NCBI GenBank assembly: GCA_004193285.1
Contig: SECP01000031.1
Coordinates: forward strand, 1 to 64,000
Length of the DNA: 64,000 bases
Direction: 5' to 3'
Origin: Myxococcales bacterium
GTDB lineage: Bacteria > Myxococcota_A > Polyangia > Polyangiales > Polyangiaceae
Shown here: positions 23,301 to 30,458 of the stretch, piece after piece
Layout of the letters: every line of letters starts with the position of its first letter
Position numbering within the stretch: position 1 is the first letter of the stretch
Position numbers and translations under genes: made by a program
Notes under the pieces: model-generated
Seen by the model: only the letters and a program-made list of their open reading frames with translations
Told to the model about the DNA's origin: nothing
Database searches by the model: none

Positions 23301-23992
23301 ACGTAGGCACGATTATGCATAACATGGGCACCCTCCTAGCTTCCATTCCTTCCAGAAAATATGAGGCCAAGGAGATGTACAAGGCGGCTCTGAACATCCG
23401 CACGGATAGTGTCGGCAAGGAGCACATCCAGGTGTCAAACACCATGAACAACTACGGTCTGCTGCTGTTTGAGCTGTGCGAGTACAAAACCGCCAAGGAG
23501 CTGCTGCTGGAAGCCTTCAACATTCGCCAGAAGATCTTTAATGGGAACAACTATAATAACATGCACCCCTTGCTAGCAGAGAGCCTGAGCAACCTAGCGT
23601 ACTGGGAGTACCATCAGGGCAGTCTGAGCGAAAGCATCACCCTCTATGAGCAGGCGCTGACGATGAGAAAGAAAATCTTCCAGAGCAACTTGATTATCAC
23701 GAACACCTGCTTACAGCTGTCTGCCGCGTACTACAAGCAGCGCAACATTACCAAGGCAATGCAGTATGCTGAGGAGGCATACTCCATGCGTCTCGATCTG
23801 CTAGGAGAACTGCATGCCGACAGCCTGGCAGCGAAGAAGGCCCTGGAGTTCCTGAACGAGAAGCTGAATGCGCTGCAGAACAGGAAGCAGTTGGAGCTGA
23901 TGGAGAAGAAGGCAGGGGGAAGGGCTGTATTGGAGCTGGGCATAGGTGAGGGTAGCCTGGTCATAGGGGAGGAGGCTATGGAGAATTATTAA
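11345..23992 (+). CDS. Giant 4,215-residue TPR protein (kinesin-light-chain/nephrocystin-3-like repeats)
   Basis: One uninterrupted frame encodes about 4,215 residues, almost all TPR-like helical hairpins. KLC-type repeats (GxxHPxVAxxLNxLAxLxxxxGxYxEA) are clearest at about 60-310 and at the C-terminus (about 3768-4180, with NHPEVASLYNNIAILYRGLG and ALEIQKRILGASHPDVGTIMHN). The central repeats are divergent and rich in Tyr, Leu and Asn. Interruptions include an SR/SP-rich stretch near 1293, a heptad coiled coil at about 1315-1440 (Glu/Lys/Gln rich), an acidic segment at about 2022-2100, a Gly-rich loop near 2642-2666, and a Lys/Arg then acidic segment at 3338-3400. The protein is probably a large cytosolic or ciliary scaffold. 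Nothing fixes its partner. The start is the ATG at 11345 (MKPLDELEKDL); the frame is open upstream only with non-ATG codons. The stop is TAA. Confidence 0.8.
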   Translation: MKPLDELEKDLQDTLLLHGEKSEAVARVKGLIGIYHIDHEDLQRALIYLDDASGLCKALGIDHNEIGLDIDYRRAKIMELRAADDSGRDEAFSLLQEIAERRKAFDDNATENHRVASLDEALDSTLVYYDEALQIGAPDGDPSGAAALMDKCLVLRRKKFGQHSPALLNVMLDYADILRSTEHFSKAQTTLAEALEIAVKGFGRPHPRVAEVLNSMGNLHKVMCEYDAAEGMLMECLQIRKEILPENDIQIGSTLNNLAELKRDQERYIEAIAHHMEALSLLEQHAGADHPATVNAKGNYGVTLHRYALECQSKGDAYLAEAVDFLHHKKYDEDHPWIKKFGYEQLLATARRLTSEGEFDRSIALYTSLISQQETHLKQLVEDRELVKKGIEDALYQLQIERFEVMLKSTEKLIASNQFGAAFQQLRQCERYIAPPPSNDPTGLAALNASTVSSLDHVHLVHLDKSMQEFELYIEVLHLKARLYKLTAQYSETVFLLESIIKHINKRKGKDPQHKVGFMLLLVEVQFEMGLYKAAESGIALVLTQVEDNMDKDMRIVNRHTMANVLLLLRALLVVTNLRLLSNNFEVVIKYLDRIYALVQEHALVSHPLYVQYIQVTCSINRIYGIYDHLATSMATAINLQNNLSGREHLKYIDLTLEQALALIQRGAGLDALRYIDEAQQLLEKVFLNYEKMFEDESEDNSARIIRNLQSLDSNKAAFQFSRYQHPVYAKLYFVKARLYHLLYRLNESLEYNAKSEAIYRQLFGEEYNGLVANCVLSAEVYIYKAEWKKAIEQCTLATNIRDLYSMADGVTFDYDQLYLQFLTTATNVEKGNIYYVKQELEALLPKVAMIKKQFKGFGVLLLEAHVHYYYGRLLLHTRDYYKSRHFINQSGILYYDYYSKYNNIYILRSLLLAVECALFYNKFKDAKVLLSYIYSALYLLFSYQYANHPLFVETYLQAIDMMRMVGYYNDCMEMQASLQQIISVTYNHLTTQNLMTKLMQARLYKDRKKFSKAESVLKEIESAIILLYNEQSLYYIQYKMEVAEVYLNQEQVMEAEKTLTDTLLLVQRAHYNNQKADVDFLNKYFGDLYETTDVTALPLSIYEVRILCSYNHLKLFSNKPNVIQNAMNNLQKLFIPYLQFFFNREMDDIPVSSTQHLYMIFITGLHAMLSNKFKFNSGRKQLFEVFRCFDEFSFPIPFDHPFVLTLGGYEKSTSKDRLSKSVKEHLFYPWTINAHNLNHSHDHASILPKNIFIDLANHDPKLWSGVHFYGTEATLSDGAPTAEKRGRGKEKSGTRSRSPSPTNEKTGSKPVMTNATFDEALQAEQKARRAAEDEIVLLKHRVQDLIDQLQAEQDVTAKLTSELEVSIKKNLDFEDQVAKIQAAFGELTKKFNEADQQLKELQHIRKLEEEEKLRKEQEIMEQQAKEEEEKARSMDPKLVKQLEAAESMFKKANIYTIQGYYYHAMPLIEEGIEIRHRIWGKNHLLTLQSYLVKVDNLIAMGYYEAAKSLVEDMLIHVQTEMTKIVGYYPELEFEMTAVLYYLYYLEGYIGFYSQDLDALLKDLTLKVQNNTGSAENGQVVSKVDVSKLNTVLGRLFSFQAFIYMEQSRISEAKVTIDKSNAILYKEVGGLHAYTLDALHFKAMIYCYNSKFKEAMSFCEQRMIGIKVMLKAHLDEHGDVSTFVQLLKDIAEPPANTAPVGKRENVFHPSVAQTSLLMARCLLGLNSFTEAKNKLALCETIMNMYYKHGHIMLQELQYLQCEVMAAFGEYYKALDGHYMVIQEKEKGWKYILNNANYMNYQSVPVINKFSTSTGGSGVMIGIQDKIQFNIMSHTSFIESLYSLVIVYMKLGLYEKAAGYCNSIIKLKHYNSKIVFVYFARLMLLYIDVCMGKYVDVNLQIEQLLEEVKGNVSLQKEHNLYIYLNFYLGVSYHVVGNNLCERYLGKAIKYSKQAYTEHSILIDCYLYFVDIYMSSKNFNKALECLMITKSIVMNLYAASTMHEYHSLVKLYEGKVLLYALVNDVDINSIRSSEKVDKEADSATEIKGEVQVEKEADKATDVKCAELVDFNVPNDEEKMEDDARESAGEGEAGREQAEMVPIMKEVPVFDNRSFQIISDILEDGLLRISDTFQVTGLRQSSKVQELCNQHLLPPIFHYFQGLFAYIQLFEFTSIQAFIEALSTEEKQAYFTEQMNMVLESKQSKAKAAVTFEYNNFQSQNNGGMGGGSKLSKTQPDPPGLKLLQNSIKSLQSTYHLPALHVIVKELTDILNALMLQFNPLQIAQYNYQKALHYFAEGNYIYANKLFSYCISLYFNCFGYIEASKSYILAELLYYKAMTCFYLAYSMPFVSNLYMLSLRIYKLHMTSVDGQDVGDKFDLFMSNIYIGLSFLHTQQMLYDSAFNLHFNLDVMLYSEKTKTDLSNVDVQLFAIRLKVLLAQDYIAMFQFDKAQIANQDALRLLKDMRHVHDLPPPRNSLSATNENIQALLAELLISVYLNEVILLDYFGSFKLAEEYFSQVDNILASWENPVEKDSKPELRRTNSQGSIFSQVVSTHPHDDVSSVASVVSSHQTHAITQTHSKPKEVYEPAELGRLMQCKARYLHVKAEHMLLLTKMNEVEGLVNASLAIKYSLFNIHYGENLMHVVSGGKKGAKGGASVCGAGGGGKYSADYVWSVEKEEEVNAACMQTLETLFTNNHATEVEIDPVDKKEEEKAEKKDKATGELLDDIIEAGNKEVMQDYASLISAFSDNSDNQSVSNMSLQDAFDIHSKSYVFNRILTYGEQKFTPHFVLTESFMLLVKLYMARSELPRCKGCLELVQSSLAILLPQHKKTHIYALYVSFYIAEYKFLTNHTKDSLDMHNFVLENRLSFYTSTSQSNWHLCDSYFAICRLYLVYNNYEEAMIYINKSLGIMREIFRYEKEDHFYIQYLLVFCAGILFHKGYYQDAQVLIDKIITHLRNVFNDLHTFLGHAYLQKATILTEMDKYQESISVLNSAKNIYNILLPKDGYEIGLVYHNLARNYSLMNQHYICKQHLDMSIVIVRRYMGKYHLHTLLVLLDIAVNFYDMGKYNIAMHILERNMYLLKKYLNADNTYIARGNYYLGLLHMAIGSPIEKIMGFFNSALYIYRKIYSTDRHIDVCTILVQIYYLQGMDYKSDNHHFDMIVHHFDNLLATMKLIFNTPYHIHIAYATYYLANLYYLYNKLFDANTMFGKVADMMKHIYASNNTTSNTEHILMYMAFAGQGRISYQLGSFEACKSLIERCVMNYKELLHPSHPQIATVLTLLGQIYLAMGKYNLCKDVLLEANNIRQRALASVNPTHPDLSETLLVLAEYCQVMGLYENLAEKRRKELERKRKLQKTKKSKSKRILEDTDENEKDGEEVDGDRPDTPGVNRTDAPSNNHMEESGEALDDSMLKSSLAIIGPNLDNPSSAENVGTVTLLLPSTVTPVLAEVLDDTKPDESAPDLAEAKDDIISVPSVMISAIEHMDDNQSVSSFKEKEMSIQEAEFNSTNLLQKASFIYSAYLQSNLNHYFMFNTKHLQAELLKYVGKLEDALDLHEEIFQQRRKYLGDTHLDTIRSLLAIADTLRLLKRVYPNVNRYTHTDAAHKHSKLQSGQAGDESNLKDLAKMGGTVTLQDHLLALAKPLPMGSATTKPLTLDEQKLLTDLHPEMHGKKKKTLPLPKGYMGYSFPTNKNTMSRPATANELLAVFNTSQVGGGTPGSTMVKPLNNPLHDPKKCLDTAMSLLRKVLNKDDPIHSNTNNIIINKKEMAKMEIDHPMIAMVLYYRSEVYRIKGDYVNALKYLEQCLTMRRKLYRSTHMYLSDCMLSMAMLLYYDQRYVQSLPLFNKSLEIRIFNFNSAHPSIAEIYNMMTLLYIKLGDLQQGKEYVEKAMAICTQMLGNDHVATGNVYINYAALMQALNKRDEALQYYKKALQSKLALHHGDNHPEVASLYNNIAILYRGLGQTEEALEHYEKALEIQKRILGASHPDVGTIMHNMGTLLASIPSRKYEAKEMYKAALNIRTDSVGKEHIQVSNTMNNYGLLLFELCEYKTAKELLLEAFNIRQKIFNGNNYNNMHPLLAESLSNLAYWEYHQGSLSESITLYEQALTMRKKIFQSNLIITNTCLQLSAAYYKQRNITKAMQYAEEAYSMRLDLLGELHADSLAAKKALEFLNEKLNALQNRKQLELMEKKAGGRAVLELGIGEGSLVIGEEAMENY

Positions 23993-24103
23993 GGGGATTA
24001 TTATGACTGTGGTTAGTTGTGATACCTATTTATATATAATGTGTTTTGTGTGCTTTAATGTGTTTTTAGCAAGGTATATATGTGAGATGACGTGAAGAAT
24101 TTT

Positions 24104-24109
24104 AATAAA
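24104..24109 (+). other. Polyadenylation signal AATAAA after the giant TPR gene
   Basis: AATAAA lies 112 bases after the TAA stop, in AT-rich sequence. This places the eukaryotic transcript end before about 24,140. Confidence 0.55.
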
Positions 24110-24262
24110 TGCTGAATGATGTGTTATTAGTTAACTATAAGTTTATTTATTTTACACCCAAGATGTATTTCCTTGCATTCATGAGGGTACCTACGTAAAA
24201 AGCAGTTCTACAAGTTAGTATAATATGTCAGGGTTAGGTAGCTTAATATGTTAGATAGCGTA

Positions 24263-24304
24263 GTATGGTATATGGTATATGGTATATGGTGTATGGTATA
24301 TGGT
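24263..24304 (+). repeat. Six tandem heptamers (A/G)TATGGT
   Basis: Six head-to-tail 7-base units run GTATGGT, ATATGGT, ATATGGT, ATATGGT, GTATGGT, ATATGGT. Degenerate copies continue (TTATGGTATATGG, GATATATGGTG) to about 24,350. This is a small AT-rich minisatellite of the eukaryotic segment, close to the junction with bacterial DNA. Confidence 0.85.
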
Positions 24305-24479
24305 GCATGAAGTTTTTGTTATTATGGTATATGGAATGATATATGGTGTCTTATCATTTGCATTTATTTGGTGTATGCATGTATGGCTGCATGTGTCCTG
24401 AATGGAGTGTGTATGGTATGATTATTGGTTGGTTATTGGTTCTATTCCCTTCCCCCTGAAGCTATATGCTGGGTTGGGA

Positions 24480-24575
24480 TTGGGGCTGAGGGATTCTGTC
24501 TGTCCTTCAACCCCCACACCTGTCACCTCACCACCCTTCATGTGCAGTGGGGGAAGGGAGGAGAGGGGGCGCCGG
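24480..24575. other. Junction between eukaryotic and bacterial DNA
   Basis: Base composition, codon usage and gene type switch here. Upstream are polyadenylation signals, AT-rich repeats and eukaryotic genes. Downstream, from about 24,570, the DNA is strongly GC-rich and every recognisable gene is bacterial. The join itself looks like C/T-rich then G/A-rich low-complexity sequence (about 24,505-24,575), so an exact breakpoint cannot be read. No IS end, target duplication or integrase gene is visible. A chimeric assembly is the simplest reading. Confidence 0.75.
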
Positions 24576-24606
24576 GGAGGCGAGCTCCCCGCCCAGCTGG
24601 GCGGGG
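24574..24606. terminator. Overlapping GC-rich hairpins downstream of the DUF6184-like lipoprotein gene
   Basis: A perfect 20-base palindrome (CCCCGCCCAGCTGGGCGGGG, 24587-24606) lies 30 bases after the stop of the minus-strand lipoprotein gene. Its outer arm can pair alternatively with GGGGAG at 24574-24579 through CTCCCC at 24585-24590. It could be a transcription terminator for that gene, but there is no T tract. A perfect palindrome beside an assembly junction could also be an artefact. Confidence 0.3.
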
Positions 24607-24636
24607 TCGCGATGGATGAGACTGGGCCTACCTGTA

Positions 24637-25068
24637 TTACTGGGCGGCGCGCTGCTCGATGCAGATTTGGGCGGCGGTGCATTCGGTGATGCGCGCGAGG
24701 GTATCGAACGGGTTCTCGCAAGCTTCCGCTCGGATTTGACCGAGGCACTGGTCGAGCTCTTTTTGGTTGATGCCGCCTGGGCAGTCGCGGCCGTTCAAGT
24801 CTTCGCGCCAGTCGCTCTGGATGCGGGTGAAACATTCCTGGGAAGTGGCGTACTTGTTGTCGTTGCCGATGTTGCCGCACTGTTGTTCGCGCTCGCAGCG
24901 AGACTCGGCGATCTGTTCGGCGGCGGTGCGCGCGCGGGAAGCCGGGGCGAGCACGGAGCTCTCCTTGGCGGCCGTCGCCGGCGCGGGCTCGCTCACCTTG
25001 TGGCAGCCGGCAAGGGCGACCACGGCGAGGCCGAACGCACACAGACCCGATCTCGAAAGCTTGTTCAT
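24637..25068 (-). CDS. Small secreted lipoprotein, DUF6184-like
   Basis: This 143-residue protein has a lipoprotein signal peptide (VVALAGC, lipidated Cys22). Its mature part has six regularly placed cysteines: SRCEREQQCGNIG, QECF, RDCPGGINQKELDQCL, EACENPFD, ITECTAAQIC. The pattern matches, from memory, the myxobacterial lipoproteins called DUF6184 (natural-product-biosynthesis lipoprotein). The real function is unknown to me. It is probably an outer-membrane or periplasmic lipoprotein stabilised by disulphides. It is divergent from ffh, 136 bases away, and is the first clearly bacterial gene after the junction. Confidence 0.7.
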   Translation of the reverse strand: MNKLSRSGLCAFGLAVVALAGCHKVSEPAPATAAKESSVLAPASRARTAAEQIAESRCEREQQCGNIGNDNKYATSQECFTRIQSDWREDLNGRDCPGGINQKELDQCLGQIRAEACENPFDTLARITECTAAQICIEQRAAQ

Positions 25069-25162
25069 ACCTGGCCCGGTGCACGGTGCGTGCCGGGGGC
25101 CGCGCGGGGATGATCGCGGTATTTCCCGGGGAAACGCGCGGCAAATCTACACGGAGGGGCGT

Positions 25163-25192
25163 TTGTGTCCTATGCCGCTAGGCCTGTGCTAA
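25163..25192 (+). promoter_or_regulatory. Possible sigma-70-type promoter for ffh
   Basis: TTGTGT (25163-25168) and TGCTAA (25187-25192) are separated by 18 bases, just before the GTG start of ffh at 25205. Transcription starting about seven bases after TGCTAA would give an almost leaderless message, and no Shine-Dalgarno sequence is seen next to the GTG. This is consensus matching by eye only. Confidence 0.25.
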
Positions 25193-25204
25193 GACGCGGC
25201 CGCC

Positions 25205-26829
<1,625 letters not shown>

Positions 26830-26833
<4 letters not shown>

Positions 26834-27582
26834 AGGCAACGCAAGCTCTCGTGACGATGGCGCTCCTCTTCGGGGCCGGCTGCGCGCAGTTGCCAGCAGG
26901 AAGCACGGAAGAAGACAGGCCGGAGCTCACGCCCGAGCTCAAAGCCTTGGTGCTCGAATCGGCCCCGACGGACATTCCCAAGCCGCTGTATATCGACTTC
27001 AACGGTAAGGCGGAGCTGGTCGGCTACTCACTAGAGCCGGCGACGATGGCCGCGCCGGGCAGCAAGCTGTCGCTGAAGCTTTACTGGCGCTCCACGAGCA
27101 GGCTCGGGTCCGGCTACGCGCTGTTCACCGAAATCGTGACCGGCAACGGTAAGCGCTTCGAGGTGGAGGGAGCGGGCCCGCTGCGCAGCGGCGCTCTTTC
27201 TCCTGGAAATTGGGAGCCCGGCAAAGTGTACGTGGACGAGCTGGACGTGACGGTACCGGCCGAGCTGGACTCGTCGCGCTTCTCCATCGTGGTCGGTCTG
27301 CGGACCGCGCCGGTGGCGACGGAAGAGGCGCCGGCGGAAGACGCCAAAAAGGACGACAAGGCCGGCAAAGACGCGGCCAAGCCAGCGGCTGGTCAATTCG
27401 GCGCGGTTTACTTGAGCGTGCTCAGCGGCCCCGCGGATTCGAAGCACGGCGGCGTCATCGCGACGCTCGAGACCGGGCTGACTCCAGGCGCCCAGCGTGC
27501 GCGCGCGGCCAAAGACGGCAAGCCGATGAAGCGCCCTCTCGCGCCCCGTCCGGTCTCCGCCAAGCCGCGCCCCACTCCCTAA
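26830..27582 (+). CDS. Lipoprotein with beta-rich LVGY/KLYWR module
   Basis: This 250-residue protein has a lipoprotein signal peptide (LLFGAGC, Cys18). Residues about 58-160 form a module with the skeleton AELVGYSL...PGSKLSLKLYWRS...GYALFTEI...G...WEPGKVYVDELDVTVP...IVVGL. The same skeleton occurs in the next gene. It resembles beta-sandwich domains found at the end of some membrane glycosyltransferases, which share the vGY-L...pG..l.v.lYW...V..hl pattern. A Lys/Ala-rich linker and a Pro-rich, basic tail follow. Function is unknown; a cell-surface carbohydrate or partner interaction is a guess. The GTG start overlaps the ffh stop, and the gene is followed four bases later by its paralogue. 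Confidence 0.75.
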
Positions 27583-27586
27583 CTCC

Positions 27587-28882
27587 GTGGTGACGACGAA
27601 GTCGTCCGCGCATTTCGGCGCTCCGAGCTCGCTCTGGGGCGCCGCGCTCTTTTGTCTCCTTTGCGCCTCCGCGTGTGCACGGAAACCCAGCGAGCTGGAC
27701 AAGCTCGAGGTCGCCACGACGCCGCCAGGGCTGAGTCGCCTGGATCAAGTGTTCGGCGGAGCGCTCGAGCTGGTGGGCGCGCAAGTCGTCTCGCCAGTGC
27801 AGGCGGTGAAGCCTGGAGGCCGCGTGGAGCTGAAGCTCTACTGGCGTAAGGTCGGCGACGTACCGAGCGGGTATCGGCTGTTCACTCACGTGCTGGACGA
27901 AGCGGGCGAACGCATCCTGAACCTAGATGCCACCGGAGCGCTGCGGCGCAGCCAGCTTGGCGAGCCGCTGTACCCGCCGAGCGTCTGGGAAGAGGGCAAG
28001 CTGTACGTGGACGAGCTTTCGTTCTTCGTTCCGACGACGGTGCGCACGGACACGATTCGCGTCGCCTGCGGTGTGTACCGGGGCAGCGACCGACTCACCA
28101 TTGCGGGCCGAACCGGCGCAGAGGCAGCGCGCGCCACTGTCGCGAAGCTGAGCGTCGCCCAACCGCCGCTTCCGGGCACAACCACGACGCCAGTCTTGTG
28201 GGTGCAGCGGAGTCGCTCCCCCATTCGAATCGACGGCAAGCTGGACGAAGACGCCTGGCAGCACGCCTCGCTTACGGGGCCGTTCGTGAACGTCACGACG
28301 GGGCGCCCGGTGACGGGCAGCGAGCTCGGAGGGCGTGCCAAGCTCCTCTACGACGACAGCGCGCTCTTCCTGGGCATCGAAGTCGTGGACGAAGATTTGC
28401 GCGGCGGCTTCCCACCGAACGAGCCGGACCCGCACCTGTGGTCGAAGGACGCGGTCGAGATCATGATCGACCCCGACGGAGACGGCGATAACTTGGACTA
28501 CTACGAAGTCCAGATCGGCCCGCAGAACCTCGTCTTCGACTCGGTGTTCGACGCGTACAACCAGCCGCGAGTCGAGCCTAACGGCCCCTTTGGTCATCAA
28601 GAGTGGTCTTCCAAGCTGACGAGCGCGGTCACGCTGCGCGGCACCTTGGACGACGACGAAGAAGACGAAGGCTACACGGTGGAGCTTTCGATACCGTGGT
28701 CGTCGTTCAATCGCGCCAAGCGCACTCCGCCGACCTCGGTGGATACGTGGCGCATGAACCTCTACGCGATGCAGAGCGGTAGCGCTTCCGCGTGGTCACC
28801 CATCTTGGGCCAAGGCAACTTCCACAAGGCGTCTCGCTTCGGTCGCTTGCGTTTCGCGGCTCGGCCGCGCGCCACTCCGTAG
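27587..28882 (+). CDS. Lipoprotein with LVGA/KLYWR module and CBM9-like domain
   Basis: This 431-residue lipoprotein (CASAC, Cys30) has two parts. Residues about 55-165 repeat the module of the preceding gene (LELVGAQV...GGRVELKLYWRKV...GYRLFTHVLD...WEEGKLYVDELSFFVP...VACGVY). Residues about 215-425 look like a family 9 carbohydrate-binding domain. The supporting patterns are IRIDGKLDEDAWQ, AKLLYDDSALFLGIEVVDED, LWSKDAVEIMIDPDGDGDNLDYYEVQIGP and GYTVELSIPWSSF. CBM9-like domains bind sugar chain ends and are common in secreted polysaccharide-handling proteins. It is probably an outer-membrane surface sugar-binding lipoprotein. GTG codons at 27587 and 27590 could each start it. With the gene before it, it looks like a duplicated pair co-transcribed with ffh. 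Confidence 0.8.
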   Translation: MVTTKSSAHFGAPSSLWGAALFCLLCASACARKPSELDKLEVATTPPGLSRLDQVFGGALELVGAQVVSPVQAVKPGGRVELKLYWRKVGDVPSGYRLFTHVLDEAGERILNLDATGALRRSQLGEPLYPPSVWEEGKLYVDELSFFVPTTVRTDTIRVACGVYRGSDRLTIAGRTGAEAARATVAKLSVAQPPLPGTTTTPVLWVQRSRSPIRIDGKLDEDAWQHASLTGPFVNVTTGRPVTGSELGGRAKLLYDDSALFLGIEVVDEDLRGGFPPNEPDPHLWSKDAVEIMIDPDGDGDNLDYYEVQIGPQNLVFDSVFDAYNQPRVEPNGPFGHQEWSSKLTSAVTLRGTLDDDEEDEGYTVELSIPWSSFNRAKRTPPTSVDTWRMNLYAMQSGSASAWSPILGQGNFHKASRFGRLRFAARPRATP

Positions 28883-28976
28883 TGTAGGCAAGCGCGCCCC
28901 GCCGCACGGCCGAGCGCAGGCGCAAGTTTTGGTGGATCGGGCGAGGCGGGCGGCCTAGCGTGGCGGGTCCACTTCG

Positions 28977-28984
28977 AGAGGAGA
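28977..28984 (+). promoter_or_regulatory. Shine-Dalgarno site for the Gly/Pro-repeat membrane protein
   Basis: GAGAGGAG lies nine bases before the ATG at 28994, an unusually strong match for this window. It fixes the start of the downstream gene. Confidence 0.7.
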
Positions 28985-28993
28985 TCGAGCCCC

Positions 28994-30457
28994 ATGTTGG
29001 AAGGGATCGTGAGCGTGTCTGGCGGCGGCGGCTATCCACCCGGTGGTGGCGGCCCACCTCCTGGAGGTTGGGGGCCTCCTCCGGGATCCCCTCCCGGCGG
29101 CGGTTACGGTCCACCCGGCGGCGCTCCTCCCGGCGGCGGTTACGGTCCACCCGCCGGTCCGCCTGGTGGCAATTACGGTCCACCCGCAGGACCGCCCGGC
29201 GGCGGCTACGGTCCTCCGCCCGGCGGCGCCCCGCCTGGCGGTCCTCCTCCCGGTGGCGGTTGGGGACCTCCGCCTGGTAGCCCCGGCGCTCCTGGGTACG
29301 GTCCGCCCGGTGGGCCCGGACCCACTCCATACGTGCCGCCTGGAGCTCCCGGCGGTGGAGGCCTGCCACCCGGATACGTGCCGCCCGGTGCCCCCGGATA
29401 TGGACCTCCTGGTGGTCCACCTCCTGGTGGTGCGCCTCCTGGTGGTCCATATGGCCCGCCCGGCGGTGCTCCTCCCGGCGGCGGCTACGGCCCACCTGGC
29501 GGTGCCCCTCCCGGTGGCGGCTACGGCCCACCCGGCGGTGCTCCTCCCGGAGGCGGCTACGGCCCACCCGGCGGTGCTCCTCCCGGAGGCTATGGTCCTC
29601 CCGGCGGCGCTCCTCCCGGCGGCTACGGTCCTCCCGGCGGCCAACCTCCAGGAGGCTACGGTGGTCCTCCGGGCTACGGTCCTCCCGGCGGCGCTCCTCC
29701 CGGAGGCTTCGTGCCTCCGATCTACGCGCCGCCCGGCTCGCCCATCGGAGGCGGCCCCGGTGGCGCCTGGACGCCGACCGAGGCACTCGGCTTCGGGTGG
29801 AACGCCATCATGGCGAACTTTCAGGGCGTTGCCCTGCCGATCGCGGTTCTGCTGCTCGTGGTGGCGGTCGCTTCCGGCGTCCCCTCCGGCGGGCTCAGCG
29901 CGATCCTCACGCGCGTAGCGATCGAGGTCGTGGATCCAGGGTTTTTGCCGTTCATCAACCTGTTCATCCAGCTGCTCGGCCACATGATCGGGCTCGTCGT
30001 GAGCTCGTACTTCATGGGCGGCGTGGCGGAGTTCGCCTTGAAGGTGGCGCGCGGTCAGACGCCGGCGTTCAACGACGTGTTCGGCGGCGGTAAGTACTTC
30101 GGCCCGATGTTCGTCGCCAACCTGCTTTCGCAGTTCGGCGTGGGTATCGGCTTCGCCTTCTGCATCGCGCCCGGGCTCATCTTGGCGGCGGGCCTATCGA
30201 TGTACCAGTCGCTGATCGTGGATCAGAAGCTCTCCGGGGTGGACGCGCTGAAGAAATCTTGGGAGATGACGACGGGGCACAAGGGGACGCTCGTGGTGTA
30301 CGTCCTCCTGTGCATGCTCGTGGCTGCCGCGGGTGCTCTGGCCTGCTGCGTCGGCGCGCTGCTCGTCTCCGGCCCCATGATCACGATCGCCAGCGCCTAC
30401 ATCTACTTGAAGCTCACTGGTGAGCAGCCGCGGCTGCCCGCCAAGCTTGGCCAGTAG
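28994..30457 (+). CDS. Membrane protein with long Gly/Pro/Tyr repeat N-terminus
   Basis: This protein has 487 residues. Residues about 10-250 are a low-complexity array of PPGG-type units, many as YGPPGGAPPGG, with Gly, Pro and Tyr making up nearly everything. Residues about 268-475 form a hydrophobic domain with roughly six membrane segments. It includes the segments VALPIAVLLLVVAVASGV, LLGHMIGLVVSSYFMGGVAEFALKVARGQ and KSWEMTTGHKGTLVVYVLLCMLV, which resemble integral membrane proteins of the DUF975 or glycerophosphodiesterase-membrane-domain type. The repeat has no signal peptide and should be cytoplasmic. A Gly-Tyr-Pro tail could drive self-association, as in other Pro/Gly/Tyr-rich disordered tails. 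It is transcribed from its own start after a 111-base gap. Its stop is one base from that of the convergent lipoprotein gene. Confidence 0.75.
   Translation: MLEGIVSVSGGGGYPPGGGGPPPGGWGPPPGSPPGGGYGPPGGAPPGGGYGPPAGPPGGNYGPPAGPPGGGYGPPPGGAPPGGPPPGGGWGPPPGSPGAPGYGPPGGPGPTPYVPPGAPGGGGLPPGYVPPGAPGYGPPGGPPPGGAPPGGPYGPPGGAPPGGGYGPPGGAPPGGGYGPPGGAPPGGGYGPPGGAPPGGYGPPGGAPPGGYGPPGGQPPGGYGGPPGYGPPGGAPPGGFVPPIYAPPGSPIGGGPGGAWTPTEALGFGWNAIMANFQGVALPIAVLLLVVAVASGVPSGGLSAILTRVAIEVVDPGFLPFINLFIQLLGHMIGLVVSSYFMGGVAEFALKVARGQTPAFNDVFGGGKYFGPMFVANLLSQFGVGIGFAFCIAPGLILAAGLSMYQSLIVDQKLSGVDALKKSWEMTTGHKGTLVVYVLLCMLVAAAGALACCVGALLVSGPMITIASAYIYLKLTGEQPRLPAKLGQ
29030..29755 (+). repeat. GC-rich coding repeat (PPGG/YGPPGGAPPGG units)
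   Basis: About 725 bases are built from 9-33-base variants of CC(T/C)GGCGG(T/C) and CTCCTCC. The best-preserved copies, at about 29,450-29,640, encode YGPPGGAPPGG in 30-33-base periods. The repetition leaves all six frames open for long distances, creating spurious antisense frames. It is likely to expand or contract by slippage and to be hard to assemble. Confidence 0.85.
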
Positions 30458-30458
30458 C

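Larger units (their letters stand above)
23993..24480. other. Eukaryotic 3' flank without a gene
   Basis: These AT-rich bases after the giant TPR gene hold its polyadenylation signal and a run of imperfect TATGG-type heptamers between about 24,260 and 24,420. I see no coding potential and no RNA gene. Confidence 0.6.

Noticed and set aside
24263-24304. CRISPR-like or telomeric repeat
   Set aside because: The units are seven bases head to tail without spacers, and TATGGT is not a telomere motif.
1-24480. Horizontal transfer of eukaryotic genes into the bacterium
   Set aside because: APC5, CSA, polyadenylation signals and an apparent intron occur together in a dense eukaryotic block with its own composition; an assembly join explains it more simply.
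28707-29983. Long minus-strand open frames rich in Arg, His and Gly opposite the Gly/Pro-repeat gene
   Set aside because: They are produced by the GC-rich repeat, which removes stops from all frames. They have no start signal or family resemblance.
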